Below are positions 1-10,576 of a stretch of DNA of 64,000 bases, piece by piece. Below the pieces are notes generated by a model, which made no database searches, was not told where the DNA came from, and was given only the letters and a program-made list of their open reading frames with translations. The stretch comes from Eublepharis macularius (Eukaryota > Chordata > Lepidosauria > Squamata > Eublepharidae), in contig NC_072790.1 in assembly GCF_028583425.1 (NCBI RefSeq), forward strand, positions 13,126,552 through 13,190,551. Reading direction: 5' to 3'. How positions within the stretch are numbered: position 1 is the stretch's first letter; the number at the start of each line of letters is the position of its first letter. Position numbers and translations under genes: made by a program.

Positions 1-1440
1 AACTCTGTCTCTGTGAAAGTTGCAACGTTTGCAGCTAGCAGCTCCTTCAAGGACACTAGCTGTGAAAAGTGAAAGCACCTATTTGCAACTGATAACGGAG
101 GGGCCCACTGGCTCTCCTGCACTTTATGTCAGAAGTTAAGATACTCTCAGATGAGCACACAGAATACAATATCTTTGGCAAACAGAATATAACTCTGGTA
201 AACAGCATTGATCAATACAAAATGCAGAATTCAAGCATGACAGGTATGCTGGCATACATGACAATTACGATGGGTTCCATGCCAACGTATGTTCCATAAA
301 AGTTCCGTATTTGATATTGGAACAAAGCAAGAAGCACGTATACACACATGGGCATAGAGTACTTAAGTTGGTGGTGCACCTTTCTTATGCATTAGGGCTT
401 AGATACACACATACACCAAGCCTGGCATGTATTTCCATCAGAGGAGGTGCCAGTGTTCATACCCATTAACTTGGCAACCACCAATAAGGGAGGTTCCGGG
501 TGGGAATTAACATAGTGATAGAAATACTAGAGTAACACCCCCTTCCCTTGGTTTTCAGTTTGGTTTTGGAAATCCATTGATCTCTGCCTGATTTGCCTTC
601 TTCATGAGGTCTGCTTTGCTCCTAGCAGCAAAAAAAGAAAGGGTCATGAATTACCACATGGGACTGGCCACGGTCTGTGGCATGCACTGCAGATTGGGCA
701 AATGCAAGGATCCTGTCATGCACTATTGACACTATAGTTGGATCCAGCGCAAAATGTCCATGTGCACTAGAGAAAGGATTGCCAGCGCTGTCTAGGTGGC
801 CTAGTTTGTTGCCTGCCTGTGCCTGAAGTGAAGGCATCACACAATATCTTGCGCCAGCAGAACTGCACTAAGTCCATTTACATTTCTGCATGCACCCCCA
901 AATATGAGAGTTCAAATAATCGGGGTCAATGCCATTTTGCACATTAAAAAGTGATCACTCCACATTTGCCACTTGGCAGTGTGCACTCTGTTGGGAGCTG
1001 AAGCCTGCTATGGTCCCTTGTGAGTGTATCTTTACCACACCCGTTTGTGAGCACATCTTAGTTGCATTGCCACTCAGCCTCAATATGCAAGCTCTGTGAA
1101 ATGACTCTCAGTTCGGTGCTGTCTGTGTTTTTGTATTGACTTGATTGGACTGAGCACGTCTGCCACGTGACCAGTAGTGGTTCAGACCCCGGTTTGCATG
1201 AAGGGATCTCCCAAAATCAAGGGGAAGGATTGTGAGAGCATCTTCCGTGCGTTCTAAAACATCACAAGGAAAGTTGGCCAGTTGGTGAAATTCCTGGCAT
1301 TCGTTCACCTGCAGCCGGGATTTGGCAGATGGTAGCAGCTAAACCAGCAGGGATGAGTCCCTTCCAAACCAATGAAGCTTGAGCATCTTGTTGCATAAGC
1401 CTTGTTTTGAAACACAATGAGCAAATGTTTTGCGTGCTTT
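1..1440. other. Unassigned sequence, no gene seen
   Basis: No recognisable gene, exon or repeat family. Reading frames are short and do not resemble known proteins. Base composition is ordinary for vertebrate intergenic or intronic DNA. Confidence 0.5.
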
Positions 1441-1466
1441 ATTTATTTTATTTATTTACTAGCAGT

Positions 1467-1500
1467 AAGGCCCGTTGTTTGGAAAAATACAACGGGCCTT
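1467..1500. repeat. Short perfect hairpin
   Basis: AAGGCCCGTTGT at 1,467-1,478 is repeated in inverted form (ACAACGGGCCTT) at 1,489-1,500 around a 10-bp loop. It lies just after a T-rich TTTA run, so it is probably one end of a degraded transposable element rather than a terminator or a functional RNA. Confidence 0.55.
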
Positions 1501-1509
1501 AGCAGTGCT

Positions 1510-1820
1510 TCCTCCACCGCGTCTCCCCCTGTGGCATCAGTCAAGGGGGGGGATTGGGGAAGAGATCAGGGGGGCTCCCCCCTCCTCTGGCACCTTGGTC
1601 GCCGCTCCCGAGGCCCCATGGAGGCAGCAGGGAGCCCCGCCCCCTGGCCACTGCAGGACCTTGGGAAGGCCTCGCTGCTGCACTGTGCCTTCCCACAGTG
1701 GCGATGGGCTCCTTGGGCTCCATGGCGGTGGGCTCCTCTGCAGCAGCAGAGCTCCCCAGGCTGCAGTGGCGGAGTTCCTCAGGTGCTGCAGTGGCAGGCT
1801 CCTCAAAAGCATCCTTGGAA
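1510..1820. repeat. GC-rich low-complexity stretch
   Basis: A GC-rich block with imperfect internal repeats of motifs such as GGCGATGGGCTCC and GCAGTGGCGGAG. Several frames stay open on both strands, which is what GC-rich repetitive DNA does. No protein homology is apparent. It abuts an L2-like 3' fragment and may be part of the same composite repeat. Confidence 0.4.
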
Positions 1821-1935
1821 GCTGTGAGGCAGCGGGAAATCTGATTTTTGCATCGCTTGCAGAAAGCTAGGAGAGTGAGGCCTCTCCTGACCTCCTCAAG
1901 CAGGCCGTTCCACAGGGCAGGGGCCACCACAGAGA
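1820..1935 (-). mobile_element. L2-like LINE, 3' coding fragment
   Basis: The minus strand encodes a peptide with ALWNGLLEEVRRG followed by LLAFCKRCK. This matches the conserved C-terminal segment of L2/CR1-type reverse transcriptase ORFs (usual form: LWN-LP-EVR-AP). A closer relative lies at 12.14-12.61 kb on the same strand. Only about 40 codons remain. Confidence 0.6.
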
Positions 1936-2060
1936 AATCCTCTGTGTGGGCTGCTGTTGATCATGTGCAGGAGACCCTGTTCAGATGAGAGTGGAAACAG
2001 AGTCAAAGGAGAGCAGGAAAATTCATTTTCTTGAGAGTTCCTACCCCACTTCTATTCAAT

Positions 2061-2330
2061 AGGAGCCCAGTAGCACCATGAAGACTAAAACAATTCATTC
2101 AGACATAAACTTACCACAGTGTGGGAGCTGGGTCTGTCATGCTTAGTACTGGGATGGGAGAGCCCAAGGAAGACTGGGGTTGCTATGCAGAGGGGGGCAC
2201 CTCTGAACATCTCTTGCCTTGGTAACCCCATAAGGGGGTCACAAAAGTCAGCTGCTCTTTGATAGCACTTATTGATTATGAAGCTTTCACGAACCAGGGC
2301 TAACTTCCTCAGATGCAGGAAGTGCACATC
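2061..2330. mobile_element. Degraded palindromic repeat (same family as 36.06-36.30 kb)
   Basis: The left part carries a CAGTAGCACC...AAGACTAA motif and the right part GAAGCTTTCACGAACC with CTCAGATGCA. Both are diverged forms of the outer and inner parts of the hairpin element at 36,055-36,298. About 180 bp of unrelated-looking sequence lies between them, so the copy is either old or interrupted. Confidence 0.35.
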
Positions 2331-2649
2331 CTTCCAGAATCGTGGCCCTGCTTCTGAATAATTGGTTTGTCTGAATGAGGACTGCAGAGTAAAACCTCCC
2401 TACCTGTTCCCTGGACCCTTCCTCCATCATCTTGTTTCCAGGCTGCAACCCACCCACCATGAGCGGAATCCCTTCAAATAACTGGAGCAAAGCAGACACG
2501 GGGCAGCGGCTGAAACTCTCCGGGCTTTGGAGGGGCCTGCCACTGCACACTGGCAGCAGCAATCATGCCTTGTCCCCCTTTCCTTTTGGGTGGTGGCCCC
2601 CCCAGATTCAAACCCATTGCCGCGATGCCCATTGATGCTCCCAAATAAA

Positions 2650-2990
2650 GATAAATGTAGTTTTCAATCAATTTTCTTTTTGTCAGCTTTCTTCACCATC
2701 CAAATTCCACATCCATACATATTAATGGAGAATACCATATCTGGGTGAACTTGGTCCCCAGAGAGACATTCTTATCTTTAAGAATCTTTTCTCATTCCCT
2801 CACGGCTGCTCTTCCAAGACTCAATCTTCTTCTGATTTTTTGGATGCAGTCTTCCTTTTGGCTGATGACTGAGCCAAGGAATAGAAAATCTTTTAACAAT
2901 TTCAGTGTCTTCATTGTCAACTTTAAAATTGTGTAATTCCTCAGTAGTCATTATTTCTGTCTTTTTGATGATAATTGAGCAGAAATGTTG
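2650..2990 (-). mobile_element. BovB/RTE LINE, 3' RT fragment
   Basis: The minus strand reads MTTEELHNFKVDNEDTEIVK and then a degraded SHQPKG motif. This is the same protein segment found in the longer BovB copies at 41.2-42.0 and 63.2-64.0 kb. It corresponds to the region just downstream of the catalytic part of an RTE-clade reverse transcriptase. The copy is truncated on both sides. Confidence 0.75.
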
Positions 2991-3180
2991 CACACAGGTG
3001 TTTTAAATAAATAAAAGAAATGAAAGAGACAATCTTTTCTCTACTGCGCTGGATCAGGAGGTGCTTCAGAAGATGCTAGGAGGCATCATAATTGGGTCTG
3101 CAGGGAGTACCCATCCCAGTATAGCTGCCCCCACTTTTGGAGGGTTAGTGGCTTGCAACCCCCTGACCCTTTGTCATCCC

Positions 3181-3512
3181 CAGGGCTTTTTTTCTGGGAA
3201 AAGAGGTGGTGGAACTCAGTGGTGGAACTCAGGACTGCACAATGATGTTACTTTGGGTCTGCTGGAACAAGGGGGGAGTTTTTTAAAGTTTAAATCACCC
3301 TCGGAGAAAATGGTCACATGGCTGGTGGCCCCGCCCCCTGATCTCCAGACAGAGGGGTGTTTAGAGTGCCCTCCACGGCGCTGTAGCGGCGTGGAGGGCA
3401 ATCTAAACTCCCCTCTGTCTGGAGATCAGGGGGCGGGGCCACCAGCCATGTGACCATTTTCAAGAGGTGCCAGAACTCCGTTCCACTGCGTTCCAGCTGA
3501 GAAAAAGCCCTG
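3181..3512. mobile_element. Palindromic hAT-type MITE, family A copy 1
   Basis: A 332-bp element starting CAGGGCTTTTTTTC and ending GAGAAAAAGCCCTG. The two halves are long inverted repeats (a CTGATCTCCAGACAGAGG block and its complement) around a short central loop. It is flanked by GTCATCCC on the left and GTCACCCC on the right, an 8-bp target duplication with one mismatch. CAG...CTG ends and 8-bp duplications are hAT superfamily hallmarks. It has no coding capacity. The flank just downstream (to about 3,607) ends GAGAACCCCTG, which itself resembles a hAT terminus, so this MITE may sit inside an older hAT-like element. Confidence 0.85.
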
Positions 3513-3619
3513 GTCACCCCCGACCCATGGCAGCCATTTTATGGTGGCGCCCACTACTCTTTCTCAAAATTTCATAATTGGCCACAGTTTGCACCAGGTT
3601 GAGAACCCCTGGTTTATGG

Positions 3620-4200
3620 GGTAGGTGTTAAAGGGGGTGGCCCCTGAATTCTCTAGCTCTGGAAGTCAAATGAAATTTGCTTCAAGCAACTAATTGTTTC
3701 AGGTCAGGCCTCTAGTTTTGGCAGACGCTTGCTTTGTGCCTTTTGATCACTTGGATGTGCCTGTGAGGAAAAGGTATAATTTGCCTGAGCAGGTAAGCTT
3801 TCTGTATAAGTATTCAGTACTGCATGTAATAAAGATTTTACACGCCTGGTTGTACATCTAAATTGGATTCACAAAATGTTGGGGAAGATACTTTGCACCC
3901 ACAATTAGACATGAATTTTGCATTTACACAGAAGTGTCTTGCCTCTTACTATTCTAACATTCCCCTTTTTTATGCCTCATTTATTGAGTGTAAACAGGAG
4001 CTTTCAACACCAAAACAAAAAGATCCATAGGTGGGGGTACAGTGAGTAGGAGAATGTGGAGATTTAATGCCAAACAGGGTTTTTCCCTACACACTGCTAT
4101 TGCATACACCTTTGTTTGGGTTTTAAAGGTGTAGCTTGGATGTGCTCAATGTGTGGGTGCGATCTCAGGCTAGACGCAACTGTTCTAGGAAACCTGACTA
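3620..4200. other. Unassigned sequence
   Basis: No gene or recognised repeat seen. Confidence 0.4.
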
Positions 4201-4204
4201 GACT

Positions 4205-4486
4205 GTATATGCCAGCTGTAAGGTGCCAGGAGGCAGCCCCTGGCAGTGGTGGAGGGAAAATGATGGGGAAAGAAGCCTCTTTGATGTGTGACATCACTTC
4301 CAGTGCAAAACTGGAAGTGGCATCATCACGTTGGGACAATGTGCTAGGAGCCCACCAAAACCATAGAGTTTCGAGGGAATCCTAGAGTATCACCTCAAAG
4401 TGATGACATCGCTTCTGATTTTGCACATTTCAGTTTCCCTTGCCCCGGAAACCACCTACACCTTGCCAGCACGGCTGTCAGCCCTA
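4205..4486. mobile_element. Degraded non-autonomous DNA transposon, family G copy
   Basis: Contains paired motifs GACATCACTTCCAGT and ACTGGAAGTGGCATC forming an inverted repeat, and CCATAGAGTTT...AATCCTAGAG, which recurs at 40.4 kb. Ends near CTGTCAGCCCTAG. No target duplication could be read. Confidence 0.35.
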
Positions 4487-4958
4487 GTCAGGTATGGTGT
4501 TAGAAGGGCTTCTGTCTCCTGCCACAAACTTCTGCAGATGCCCCAAGCAGTTGAAACTTAGGGTGGTATATTTTTCCAAAGCTTTTTGCCCTCATTTTAT
4601 TCCTGAGGAGCCTTGGGGCCAAAATTCTTTCATGAAAGGCTACTTTGATGTGTAGCATTTTTGCTGGGGAAGGCAATACTTAGCTAACAAGCAGGTGACT
4701 TTTAGGAGCAACCAGATACAAAATGTGCAGCTCAGAGGGGGAAAATGTGCAATCCCAAAATAATGTTTGTGTAATGCAAAGACTCTAGTGACATGTATTG
4801 TGAAAACTGGGTGCTTTATTCTTGTTCAGAATGTGTTGAGTTAACTTAGAAAGCACAAGTAACTTGCTGCCCCAGCCAGATCTCTTGGCTCCTTGCAAAG
4901 CCCTCTGGGATGTGTAGAACCTGTTACGCACTGCCCACTTAAAGTCATCGTGTCCTCA
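4487..4958. other. Unassigned sequence
   Basis: No gene or recognised repeat seen. Confidence 0.4.
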
Positions 4959-5253
4959 CAGAGGTCCCCAACCTTTTTGAGCCTGCGGGCACCACTGGGA
5001 TTCTGACACAGGTTGGTGGGTGCAGCCACAATATGGCTTTTGTAGGAAAAGGAGGAGCCATCTACAAAATGGCTACTGCAAGAGGTGGAGCCAACCATAA
5101 AAGGTCGGGGAGAGATTAAGGACAATTAACAGGAACTTTTCAAATTTCAGACAGGAGCTCTTTTTAATAGGATGTGTTTTAAAATGAACATATTGTTTCA
5201 AAACATTTTCTTGCAAAAACACACAGTAACACAGTGAAGATCCCTTTGCTGTG

Positions 5254-7014
5254 CTCAAAACTAAAGCTGTCTTGGATAGGAAGAATTTCTGCAATTAAAA
5301 TGAATATTTTATCAAAACTTAACTTTCTATTTCAAATGTTACCAAGCAGTATAAAAGATAAGACATCCCAAAGCTGGCAAAGACAGATAAATCAATTTAT
5401 CTGGAATGGCAAAAAACAGAGAGTAAGATTTAAGGTGAAAAAAGAAGAGGAGGATTGGTGGTCCCAAACATCAAGTTATATTATAAAGCAGCCGGCCTGG
5501 TTTGGATCACAGACTGGATTAAAAACCCAAATGACAGATTAATACAACTAGAAGCAGCTGACTTACCTGAAGGTTTACATAATTATCTTTGGGTGAAGAG
5601 AAGATCAAGGACACAACGTAATAGTCATGTGATAAAAGACAGCTTGATTCAAATCCGGGACTCAGTAAGAATGAGGATAAGCCCCCCATTATCACCAGTA
5701 ATGTCACCAATTGATGCATTTTGTGATAAGAATCAGAGAAAGTGAATGATTTTATAACTTATCAAGATATGATAAATTCTCAAGGAAAGAAAATCATGAC
5801 AAGAAAGTTGCGATGAAGGAAAAAAAATACAATGGCTGATATACCTACAGGTGATCTCTAGATTAAAGGAAGCTGTCGAGGATTATAGAGGCCGATTGAG
5901 GGATCTTACTGATTTTGAGAAGATAATTACACGGAATAAAAATATTTTGGGCCAAATGTATAAAACTCTTACTTCAATATGATACAGAAACAGAACAAGT
6001 TAAAACCTGTATGTTAAAATGGATGCAAAATTTTGGAGAAGAAATAACATTTCAACAGTGGGAAAGCTTATGGACTAAGGGCATAAAATGTACAGCAAGC
6101 CAAACACTAAGAGAAAATTGGTATAAGATGTTCTGTAGATGGTATGTTACACCAAAAGATACTGAAAAAATGGATAAGAAATATGTAGGGTCATGTTGGA
6201 AGTGTAAGGAAGTAGATGATTCTATCATATGTGGAGGACACGTAAAAAAAAGTAAAAAAAAATTCTGGAAAGAGATACACACAGAGATGCAGAAGATTTT
6301 GGAAACTAATTTTGCCATGAAACCCCAGACTATGTTGTTGGGAATAATACGAGATAATGTTGATAGAACATTACATGTCCTATTTCAGTACTTATTGACA
6401 GCAGCAAGAGTGGCAATGGTGAGTAAATGGGTAGCAAGTAAGTTGTCTTGAATGCGCTTAGCGTTTTATATAATAGGATTAGTTTTATAAAGATAATTGG
6501 AAGAATAGACTGTATAATATTGAAATATTGGCAAAAAGTTAACATGGTTATTGTTAACTAAAGTATAAGTAGAAAGTAATGATAAACTGAGGGGAAATTA
6601 GGAACTTTTCCCCCTTTAAGATGAGTTAGAAATAGTTTAGAATCTTCAATAGTACTTTATATCAATACTCTTAAAGGCTATGATAATCAGTTACATTAAG
6701 TAATAAGCATTGCTATTGTTAATAACTGTTATTGTTTAAAAAAATTGAAAGGATAAGTTGGAGCAATTTTGAAATAATGAGTTTTTTATCATTAAAATAA
6801 CAAGTAGAAATTGTTTTGAACCTTGTATGTGTAGTATAATAAACTAATCAGGCTTAAGTATTATTTTAATTACTATTCTAATATCGACAAAGGTTATGAT
6901 TTTTGTACTCTGTACTTTAACAAGCCTTGTAGCACACAACTTTATATTTGTCTTGTTTGTCCTTCTTTCCCCCTCTTTTTTCTGTTCTTCCCAATTGTTT
7001 TAATAATAATAAAA
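5254..7014 (+). mobile_element. 5'-truncated L1 LINE
   Basis: The start of the insert encodes LSWIGRISAIKMNILSK and FIWNGKKQRVRFK, diagnostic of the region after the reverse-transcriptase core of L1 ORF2. A second open stretch (6,011-6,451) carries the C-terminal domain with CWKCKEVD...KKFWKEIH, a form of the L1 cysteine motif. A non-coding 3' region and a short A-rich tail (AATAATAATAAAAAA) follow. The insert is flanked by AAGATCCCTTTGCTGTG at 5,237-5,253 and AAGATCTCTTTGCTGTG at 7,015-7,031, a 17-bp target-site duplication with one mismatch. Frameshifts and stops break the ORF. The N-terminal two thirds of the element were never integrated. Confidence 0.9.
6011..6451 (+). pseudogene. L1 ORF2 C-terminal domain remnant
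   Basis: About 146 residues without a stop, covering the C-terminal region of L1 ORF2p: a WYVTPKDTEKM segment, the cysteine cluster CWKCKEVDDSIICGG, then KKFWKEIHTEMQKIL. In intact L1 proteins the cluster continues with a histidine-tryptophan-cysteine part (WW-C); here that part reads GGHVKK, so it is degraded. It is a dead copy separated by frameshifts from the upstream RT remnant. Confidence 0.8.
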
Positions 7015-7031
7015 AAGATCTCTTTGCTGTG

Positions 7032-7276
7032 GGTGGCAACAGTGGTTAAGAGTGTGGGACTCTAATCTGGAGAGCCGGGTTTGATTCCCCACTCCTCTGC
7101 TTGAAGCCAGCTGGGTGACTGTGGGTCAGTCACAGCTCTCTCAGAGCTCTCTCAGCCCCACCCACCTCACAGGGTGATTATTGTGAGGATAATAGTAACA
7201 CAATTTGTAAACCACTCTGAGTGGGCATTAAGTTGTCCTGAAGGGCAGTATATAAATTGAATGTTATTATTATTAT
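7032..7276 (+). mobile_element. tRNA-headed SINE (family A), head truncated
   Basis: Starts inside the tRNA-like head (CAGTGGTTAAGAG), keeps the B-box-like GGTTTGATTCC and the body motifs CTTGAAGCCAGCTGGGTG and TCACAGGGTGATT, and ends with a TATAAATTGAATG tail and ATT repeats. It lies directly after the L1 target duplication. Confidence 0.8.
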
Positions 7277-7400
7277 AGCCAATCAAAAAGTCTTCTGAGC
7301 AGAAGCCCCGCCTGCCCTGCCCACTTTCTAAAAACATTTGGTCCGCCCCAGAAAATGTTCCTGAGAACCTCGTTTAGGCAAGTTGGGCTATCCTTTGGTG

Positions 7401-8344
7401 GACTGAACCTGGAAACAGCCACACTGATCCTTACTTACCAGGAACGCTTTTATTGTTTTAACGAGCACGGGCTCTGGGAGTCTCTAACCCCAGAAGCAAG
7501 GAGCAAACTGCAACAGAGCCTTTTATGTACATAGGCAACAAAGATGCGGGAACAGAGAACCAATAGAGAACATAGGCGGGAACAGAGGTCCAATCAGAAA
7601 CTTACGACACGGCTTATTTCTAAATATGGAGCGTGGGGTGAGTGAACATTACCATAATACCGTTTACTTTACCTGAGGGCTTGGCACATCTCCTTATATG
7701 GGATTGTTTGCTACTTTACCCAGGACCAAATGCTTGCAATTCACTTTTGCATTCAAGGCTCCACAAAATTCTCAGGACAAGGGTCTTGATTCCAGTAGAG
7801 AGATCTGGTATCCATTGGCAGCAGGCAATTTTGTCTTAAAGCCATATACTTTTAAAAATCACGTTATTTGGAGAACATATGAAATAAAGGACCCTTCAGA
7901 CAACTACAGTCCTCTCTTTAAGATTCAAGATTCATAAAGAAAAGAAGGCAGAGAGAAGAAGAGAGAGAGAGCTGTTGCATATTGACTTCCTAGGCAATTA
8001 TAAATAATTTAGACAAGAACAAAACATGTCAGCTGAGGAATGACTCTTCTCCCTGCAGATTGTGCTTGGGTATAAATAGAATTCCCCCTCCCTGCACAGA
8101 CTTAGCGGAAGCGGGATTCCAGATGAGTGGTGATCTTCGTGGCCGATTTCTAGATTCTGGGGCCGCTTCAGCCGGCAGTCGTGGCCCCTGCTGTACAAAA
8201 AAAGCCCTTCCCTTCACTCTGCAGCTGATTGGTTGCTTGAATTTTAATGTATATTTTTTATAACTTTAAGGAAAGGCGCCTTTTAAAAAACATTTTCCAC
8301 TCTTTAAGCATAATGGCATGTTTCGAACCATCCGCAAACTTCAC
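7401..8344. other. Unassigned sequence
   Basis: No gene or recognised repeat. A GA-rich run occurs near 7,940-7,970. Confidence 0.4.
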
Positions 8345-8580
8345 AGAGTAGGACTTGTATTTATTTAAAATTTTATACCCTCCTTCTCTTCCCGGTAGTG
8401 ACCCAGGATGACTTACAACCTCCTTTCCTCCCCTGTTTTATCCTCATAGCAACAGCCTCATGAGGTAGGTTGAGGGTGAGAGAGACTGACCCAAAGACAC
8501 CCAATAAACTTCCAAGAAGGATTGGGGATTCGAACCTGGGCCTCGCAGATCCTACTCTAATGAATACACCATGCTGCCTG
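8345..8580 (-). mobile_element. tRNA-headed SINE, minus strand
   Basis: Read on the minus strand it has a CATGGTGTATTCATTAG head, a GGTTCGAATCCCC B-box-like motif, a CTACCTCATGAGG body and a GAGGGTATAAAATTTT tail. It is a relative of the plus-strand SINEs in this window but diverged from them. Confidence 0.7.
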
Positions 8581-8659
8581 TTTCCCTCTTCCCCCTCCTG
8601 CTGCACCCCACTGAACCCTCCCAAATTTTGTTCCTTTGGGTAAGCAGGAGGCAAAGTGG

Positions 8660-8715
8660 TTTTCTTGTGTGTGTGTTTGTGCGTGTGTTCGCATTTGCAC
8701 ATGCGTGGGTAACCT
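8660..8715. repeat. Imperfect (GT)n tract
   Basis: TG-rich run with interruptions. The rest of 8,590-9,000 contains nothing recognised apart from further TGTGTATGTGT runs. Confidence 0.5.
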
Positions 8716-9004
8716 GTATTGTATAGTTAGATGTTTTTACCCTTTTGAAGCTGGTAAAGATGCTCACAGTTTTGTAACTTTTTGTGTAAGATCTGGGCTC
8801 AAATCATTCAGTGTGGGGATGGGGGAGCAAAACTCCATGCTTGGAATAAATCCATGTACAATTGTATGTGTGTATGGCTCTCAGCTTGTGAATAGGAGCC
8901 CCACTTTTTTTAAGGTTACCAATTACAGGGGAAGAACGTGTGTATGTGTATATGTGCAAATCCTGTGTGCCAAACCTTTCTTCCAGGAGGATTTGGAGGT
9001 TGGA

Positions 9005-9215
9005 AAGCAACATCATTTCTGGCAAAACCCAGCAGTGATGTCATGACATTGGGAATGACGCTCTGGGATTGGCCCAGAGTATCACTTCCAGTGTCAGACA
9101 TTCTGGGTTTCGCAGGAAGTGATGTCACTCACTGGTGCGCTGCCTTCCCCCCGGCCTTTGAAATGTTGGGGAATATTGGTAGGGATCACCATACCAGGAG
9201 ACCTGGCCCCACTAG
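9005..9215. mobile_element. Degraded family G DNA transposon
   Basis: Contains an inverted repeat around AGTATCACTTCCAGTGTC and CAGGAAGTGATGTCAC and a CAGTGATGTCATGACATT motif, the same kind of palindromic body as at 4.2 and 40.3 kb. Confidence 0.3.
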
Positions 9216-9230
9216 TGTGTGTGTGTGTGA

Positions 9231-9340
9231 GTCTCCAACCTTGTTTAGCCTGTGGGCCTTTTTTAAAAAGGCCATCACAAAATGGCTGCCATTGCGGGGC
9301 ACTTGCAAAATGTCGAGAGGTTCCAAGTCCAATTTCCTGC
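9231..9340. mobile_element. Fragment of hAT-like family C
   Basis: GTCTCCAACCTTGTTTAGCC, then GGGCC...AAAATGGCTGCC, which is the left end of the family described at 4,959. Confidence 0.5.
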
Positions 9341-9434
9341 TTCAATGGGCAGCAGGTATTTCCAATTCAAACCCAAGAGCGATGCCTCTGCTCCAGTAGG
9401 GTGGAGGAAAAACAGGATTGGCTCTTTTTCTTTC

Positions 9435-9497
9435 CCTTCCTTCCTTCCTTCCTTCCTTCCTTCCTTCCTTCCTTCCTTCCTTCCTTCCTTCCTTCCT
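9435..9497. repeat. (TTCC)n microsatellite
   Basis: About 15 tandem TTCC units. They make every frame open in this interval (Pro-Ser-Phe-Leu repeats on plus, Lys-Glu-Gly-Arg on minus), so the long frames crossing it are artefacts. Confidence 0.97.
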
Positions 9498-9499
9498 TT

Positions 9500-10190
9500 T
9501 GGATGAGAGAAGAAGAATTTGGGGGAGACAGAAGCGAATCCCAAGAAGAATACTGGTAGGCACTTTGAAGCCTTCAGCCGCCCTGCTGGAGATCAGAGAT
9601 GCAGGTTGTATTCTCATCTCCCAGTAAACTCAGAGGTTGGGGGCCTGAATGTGTCATCCCGTCTCTTCCACATGGAAAAGATGTAATGTCGGGGAACTTG
9701 TATCAAACTCTTTGTCAGCAAAATTTTAACTCCAATTCAAAACCACAGCTGCAGCCCATCATCTATTAAACATATACGCATACGTTGTCTGTTGAACGTT
9801 CAAGTGCAGGTTTGAGTCTAACAGCATTCTGTATTGCTTTTGCAATTAAAAACAGGAAAAAAAGTATAGCATTCAAGATGGAATCCGGCTACTTGATCAA
9901 GTGTAAATCCTTTGTAATTATTGGTGGTATTGCAGCCTGCTGGCAAATGTGCTGAATCTCCTTTAGTGAAACTAATAAAATTTTTGCCAACTGAAGGCCT
10001 CTCTTCAGTTTGCTGGAACTGGATCTTGGACCTGACTCATTCCATCTGCTGCTGTCAGGCAATGCACTGGGGGAGCAGAGACAGGTGGGGGGAGTGCTGT
10101 GAATTGGAGCCTACTGGGTAATTTTTGCTTTAATCAATATATGCTTTGCTTCAGTTCAGTTTCAGACTTCTGGTTGGTCCCAGATTTCTA
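9500..10190. other. Unassigned sequence
   Basis: No gene or recognised repeat. Confidence 0.4.
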
Positions 10191-10191
10191 C

Positions 10192-10318
10192 AGCCCCTTT
10201 TGCATATTTATTGAATTTCCCATCCTCTTGATTGTATTGACTCGCTCTTTGTAATCCGTCTTGAGACCCAGATAGAAAGGCAGACTTAAGAATAACATAA
10301 CTGATAAATAAAGAAGTT
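10192..10318 (+). mobile_element. L2-like LINE 3' tail
   Basis: TTTGTAATCCGTCTTGAGAC, then AGAAAGGCAGACTTAAG and a GATAAATAAA end. This is the plus-strand version of the 3' terminus that appears in reverse at 12.14 and 56.47 kb (actual or degraded GACTCAAGGCGGAT). Confidence 0.6.
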
Positions 10319-10361
10319 CAGTCAAAACATGAGGTGGCAGCAACAAGTAGGGAGTGATGTA

Positions 10362-10576
10362 GGGTTGCCAGCTCCAAGTTGGGAAATTCCTGGAGATCTG
10401 GAGGGAGAAACCTGGAGAAAGGGGGGTTTGGGGAGGGAAAGGATCTTGGCATGGTATAATTCCATAGAGTCCACCCCCAAAAGTAGCCATTTTCTCCAGG
10501 TGAACTGATCTCTGTGGCCTGGAGACCAGTTGTAATTCCAGGAGATCTCCAGGCACTACCTGGAGGCTGGCAACCC
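10362..10576. mobile_element. TA-flanked palindromic MITE, family F copy 1
   Basis: Begins GGGTTGCCAGCTCC, ends GAGGCTGGCAACCC, and has TA on both sides. Internally CCTGGAGATC and GGAGATCTCCAGG motifs pair. An inverted-orientation copy is at 61,241-61,467. TA duplications fit Tc1/mariner-type non-autonomous elements, but the transposase family cannot be told. Confidence 0.65.

Larger units (their letters stand above)
4959..7400. mobile_element. hAT-like element (family C) split by an L1 and a SINE
   Basis: The left part (4,959-5,236) begins CAGAGGTCCCCAACC and contains AAAATGGCTACTGC and GGAGCCAACC motifs. The right part (about 7,277-7,400) carries AGCCAATCA, GCCCACTTTCTAAAAACA and TTGGTCCGCCCC. 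I recall the two sets of motifs as opposite ends of one widespread squamate repeat. Between them sit an L1 (5,254-7,014) with its own target duplication and a SINE (7,032-7,276). Shorter copies of the left end are at 9.23 and 12.80 kb. The right terminus and the 8-bp duplication of the whole element could not be read. Confidence 0.5.

Noticed and set aside
1417..1930. Overlapping frames of 90-136 codons on both strands
   Set aside because: GC-rich low-complexity sequence plus an L2 fragment; no consistent coding strand.
9094..9617. Frames with Pro-Ser-Phe-Leu or Lys-Glu-Gly-Arg repeats
   Set aside because: Direct translation of the (TTCC)n microsatellite.
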